64,000 nucleotides of DNA from NCBI GenBank assembly GCA_003254925.1, contig QANZ01004938.1, positions 113,680 to 177,679 on the forward strand, written 5' to 3'. Each line of letters starts with the position of its first letter. Positions within the stretch are counted from its first letter, which is position 1. The position numbers were made by a program, and so were the translations under genes. This DNA comes from Chamaecrista fasciculata (lineage: Eukaryota > Streptophyta > Magnoliopsida > Fabales > Fabaceae). The notes beneath the pieces were generated by a model. It had not been told where the DNA came from. It made no database searches and saw nothing but the letters and a program-made list of their open reading frames with translations. This document shows positions 60,259 through 64,000 of the stretch, in pieces.

Positions 60259-60650
60259 GATGAGGTATAAGTTAAAATGATCCCAAAGCCCACACGACTA
60301 AAAGGTCCAATCTGCCACACTATTCCTCCAATCTCATGGGTCGTTCGTCCTTACCTTAAGCCACTTCAACCAATCGACCTATCAACATATTGTTGTCATG
60401 ACGATTAAAGCAACAATCATGCGCACTCCACTAGTGAATATGAAAATGTAGGAAACTACCCTATCTAACGGCCCTACCCCGTGAATATTCTATAAATAGG
60501 AACCTCATCTGGTAAGACACACACACTTTATTCTTGATACCCTTACTCTATCGGATCTCTAACTTAAGCTTTGGAGAGTCATTTGAGGATCAAATCCTCA
60601 TTGAGTGAGTTTTGTGCAGGACCAAGAGCTCATGTAGTTCAAAGAGCGTT
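60259..60650 (+). mobile_element. LTR fragment, Gypsy-like
   Basis: From TGAGGTATAAG (60259) the sequence is less AT-rich than its surroundings. TATAAATA stands at 60491-60498, followed about 70 bp later by tctaacttaagctttggag and then attgagtgagttttgtgcagg, the usual TATA, R and U5 order of plant Gypsy LTRs. No internal domain and no second LTR are in reach. Boundaries are approximate. Confidence 0.6.
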
Positions 60651-60865
60651 ACCAAAATTTATATTTCATATTTTTATTTTTAAATGAATCTTGTTATACC
60701 TCTACCTTATAATTTTCAACATTAATTATACCCGTATCCATATCCATATATATGTAAGTACTCGTACTTGTGAAAATGCAACATAATACTAACCTCTATA
60801 TTGTTGTTAAATTAATATATAATGCGAAATAATACATACTAAATTGGTTTCCTTCTTTCTTATTA

Positions 60866-61141
60866 CTCCCTCCGGTTCTATATATCTGGTGTTTAAGGTT
60901 TCCACACACATATTAAGGAAATGTTTAGCCAACATAGAATGAAGAGAAAAATGAAGTAAAATGACTAAACTATCCCTATTAAATTACTTGGAAAATGTTT
61001 ATACATTTATGACTCTACTATATTTAATAAGGGTAGAATGGTAAAAAAAAATAATTAATGCTCTCTTGAATTTATAAAACATCAGATATTTTGGAACAAA
61101 AATGATTTTCTAAAACACCAGATATTCAGAACCGGAGGGAG
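60866..61141. mobile_element. Stowaway MITE (Tc1/mariner)
   Basis: The ends are CTCCCTCCGGTTC and its inverse, with TA on each side (60864-60865 and 61142-61143). The ends continue inward as tctggtgttt and aaacaccaga. Size (276 bp), TIR and TA duplication are those of Stowaway MITEs. Confidence 0.92.
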
Positions 61142-61143
61142 TA

Positions 61144-63297
61144 TAATGTATAGTAAACCCATAAGTCTTGGGGGGAAGAAAAAGAGTAAATGCCGATTGC
61201 ACTCTTTCCTAATCCAAACTGTAGTGTTTAATAATATTTATATCTATTAATGAAAGTCCCAAACATGACAAGCATCTTTGGCTGCTTTCTTTAATTTTAG
61301 CTAAGAATAAAATGTAGATATATAAACTAGTCAATTCCATAACCAGCATAGATCGAGATTAGCAAATAGAACCTATGATCAGGATTTCAGATTCTAACCA
61401 ATAAATTAAAAAAGTTAATCAATAACATATGCATTTAGTGCTTGAAGCAACTCAATATTATAACTAATTTTGAAACCTGATAGTGGCGAGAATATGGATT
61501 TGTTGTCTCTAATAATGGTGGGTTAGGTCTTAGTTGGCCATCGCAAATTGAAAAAATTAATAATATGAAATCTAGTGTGTGTGGGTGTATATATGAAGAA
61601 TAAATGTAATTTTAATCAAGCACCAAACTGTGGTTCCAACCAACAACAGAAACAAGAAAACCCAAAAAAAAAAAAGGGGTTTATTTTTTCCCTCAATTAT
61701 CAATTTGGAGAAGTGTGAGGAAGAATGTGATTTATGAGTAATGACGTTGGAACAAAATATCTTCAATTATTGGCTACAGACTGTCGTTAATTGATGTGAA
61801 ATCCATAAAATATGCAAATACCCTCTCTTTGCACAGTGAACTGAACAGATAATTAGCTGGTCATCCTTCGTGTGAGACATACTACATACATATATGATAC
61901 AAGTGCAATATTAATTTAAATATTAAGATTATATATAAATATAATTATTTCCAAAAATAGTAATTGATATTTTATTATATTTTAAAGTTCATAATTTACT
62001 TTAATGAAAATAGTGAGAAAGTTTCTTTATTATGTAATTATTAGATATTTCTTTTTTGCCAAAATTAAAGTAGAAGGAATGTATTTGAATTTTCCCCATG
62101 AAGATCATTTATACTTCTTTTAGTATTTTATGTAAATATATATTTTAGTGTATTGATGGTTTCTTTATTATGTATTGATCGAAATCATGGACCAACATTT
62201 TTAGGGATCATATTTTAATGGTTAAATTGCACTAATAATTCTTAAGTTTTTGGTAAGAATGAAAAATACTCATAAGTTTTAAACCTTAACAGATAAACTC
62301 CTCAAGTTTTCAATTTTATCAACTTAAAACTTCTTAGTTTCAAAACTTGACAAATAGTTTCCTTAAATTTTTTATTTTNGTGTGTAGAAACCTTAAACAC
62401 CAGATATATAGAACCGGAGGGAGTATTCTATATGCGTAGAAATTCCAATATCTTAATAATCTGATTTATCCTCATACAAGATACTCTTATGAATTCTTCT
62501 TAAGAAGATTTCTTTGCATATTATCTCAACCATTGAATCAAGTAAAAGTTATTATTATGAACTCCATTCATCACCACTATATATGCATTGTCATTTTGAT
62601 TATAAGAAAACTATAAAATAAAATAAAAAAGATATGTAAATTATTACTAAATTGTTTTTCTATTAGATTACTTGGAAATCCATTAAGTCATAAGGTACAC
62701 GTTTTCCTGTTAGCCATGATTGTACACAGTGCAAAAATAAAATTCTTCAAGTATAGATCGTCGAAGACTTTTTGGAAGACCTTATGATTATACACATTAA
62801 TTAATCAAAGAGGAAATGATCAAAATTAGCGAGATTTTTTTGTTTCTCGGTGCAAATCAGGATAAGACAAGACACAAGCGGTTAGTAGCTCGTTAAGTAT
62901 AGTTGGGATTGGTGTTACCAAATATCAGAAACTTAACATATTTCACACGTGAGAATCCTTTTTCGGTTTTTCCTATAGTGGGTTTCCATCTTTCTGATTT
63001 CGTCACTGTTCTTTTTGCCGACTAGACCGACCTCGGCTTCTTGTGTGAAACCAAGATAGTTAAGCATAAAACTTTAACTCACAAGTTTGAGTTACTTCAA
63101 AATATTTATTTATTATAGTTTTATATTATTGAGAGACTTTTTCATTTGAATACGAATTAGGTTAAAGTATAATTATACTAACATATATCATTTGTACCTA
63201 TATATATGAAAGGTAACATGATTGCTTATTGACTTGCGAGTTATCGTGCCATTATGAAGCAGGAAAATTTGAAGATTTTTAAAGAGCCGCCTGAAGG
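61144..63297. other. Intergenic, AT-rich, with repeat fragments
   Basis: No gene supported. The stretch 62219-62378 repeats 'aagtttt' blocks after 'ggttaaattgcactaataa' and resembles one arm of a fold-back element. Confidence 0.5.
62380..62423. mobile_element. Half of a second Stowaway MITE at a contig junction
   Basis: Starting directly after the single N at 62379, the sequence up to 62423 is the inverse of the left end of the MITE at 60866 and ends in the same CGGAGGGAG before TA. The other half is missing, so the contig edge lies inside the element. Confidence 0.75.
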
Positions 63298-63640
63298 CAC
63301 TACAAGAGAAAACTCAATTTCTGACGGAAATTAGTGAGGGAATTCTTCAAAATTCCGTCACTGATTGAGGATTCTGACGGAATCACTGACGGAACAAATT
63401 CGGTCAGAAAAGGCGTCGTCGCAGATATTTTCTGACGGAAATTACAATCCCTCACAGATTTTTGACGGATTTCTGACGGAATGTCCCTCACAGATTTTGT
63501 GACGGAAAATAAAATCCCTCACAGATTTTTGACGGATTCCTGACTGACTATTCCGTCACAATCACTGACGGAATAATGAGGGAAATTGCCAAATCACTGA
63601 CGGAAATTGCCAAATCACTAGGATGTAAAAGTCTGTTACT
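63298..63640 (+). mobile_element. CACTA (En/Spm) transposon end
   Basis: CACTACAAGAGAAAAC at 63298 is a CACTA terminus. The next 320 bp hold about ten copies of TGACGGA, in the manner of subterminal transposase-binding repeats. No opposite terminus ending TAGTG with a matching 3-bp duplication was found before the window edge, so the copy may be truncated. Confidence 0.75.
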
Positions 63641-64000
63641 AATTAGTGACGATCGACTTTGACACTTGGTTATAACTTATAAGGATCAATTAAGTATCAT
63701 AGAGTTCTTATGTATTTAAATTTATCATCTTGCTATGTACTTATACATATCAATTCACCCTTTTGACTTTTTGGATAAATTACATTATGTAATACCTAAG
63801 TTGTATGTGGCCTAGATAGTTACAATTTTTAGTTTTACTACAACGTCATAAATTCATCATCATAACATTAAAATCTATCATGTATGTTGAGTTTTTTTTT
63901 TTTGGATCAAAATATCTTGTTGGGATTAGTTATGATAATTAAAACGCCAAAAAGAAAGAAAGCATTGCTAATATATATATAAATATATATATATATATAC

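Noticed and set aside
63298..63640. CRISPR-like array suggested by regularly spaced TGACGGA
   Set aside because: Repeats are too short and unevenly spaced, in a plant sequence next to a CACTA terminus; they are subterminal transposon repeats.

Overview
This is a 64 kb stretch of a plant nuclear genome, almost certainly a eudicot and probably a rosid. The evidence is AT-rich DNA, multi-exon genes with GT..AG introns, plant-only gene families (PLATZ, ATL RING-H2, plant tetraspanin, group Ia bHLH, CCR-like reductase, chloroplast RRM protein) and many plant-type DNA transposons. The species cannot be named from the sequence alone. The assembly is a draft: there are four runs of N (2252-2573, 16808-17311, 28894-28979 and single-N junctions), and several single Ns sit between repeated copies of the same sequence.

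Gene layout, left to right: an RBM34/Nop12-like nucleolar RRM protein (minus, runs off the left edge); a Vma12-like V-ATPase assembly factor (minus, 4 coding exons plus a 5'UTR exon); a cinnamoyl-CoA-reductase-like NAD(P)-binding protein (plus, 5 exons); a triple CCCH zinc-finger protein (plus, 2 exons); the GPI-anchor inositol acyltransferase PIGW/GWT1 (plus, 16 exons); a bHLH factor of the bHLH94/96 type (plus, 3 exons); an ATL51/52-like RING-H2 ubiquitin ligase (minus, 1 exon); a chloroplast RNP-like protein with two RRMs (minus, 4 exons); a TET8-like tetraspanin (plus, 2 exons); and a PLATZ zinc-finger protein (minus, 4 exons). These are unrelated housekeeping and regulatory genes; nothing suggests a gene cluster. 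All exon chains given were joined by hand with frame kept across each GT..AG junction.

The mobile DNA is the most interesting part. Three Mutator-like elements of 1.2-1.8 kb, with long terminal inverted repeats (TIRs) and perfect 9-bp target-site duplications (TSDs), lie at 3563-5380, 5671-7108 and 28143-29312. Each carries internal GC-rich, gene-like sequence, so they look like Pack-MULEs. The second carries a whole ATL-type RING-H2 reading frame that has no in-frame ATG. The third carries a fragment ending in a GQLLPLHLSPR motif, broken by a TGA. A smaller MULE-type MITE (14604-14832), a possible second one (22360-22521), a Harbinger-like element (2040-2882), a Helitron end (13094), a tRNA-derived SINE (9012-9182), a Stowaway MITE (60866-61141), a CACTA end (63298 onward), two LTR fragments and a LINE RNase H fragment make up most of the rest.

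The intergenic stretches at 13-17 kb, 22-24 kb, 39-42 kb, 44-46 kb, 52-57 kb and 59-63 kb hold no gene that I can support.
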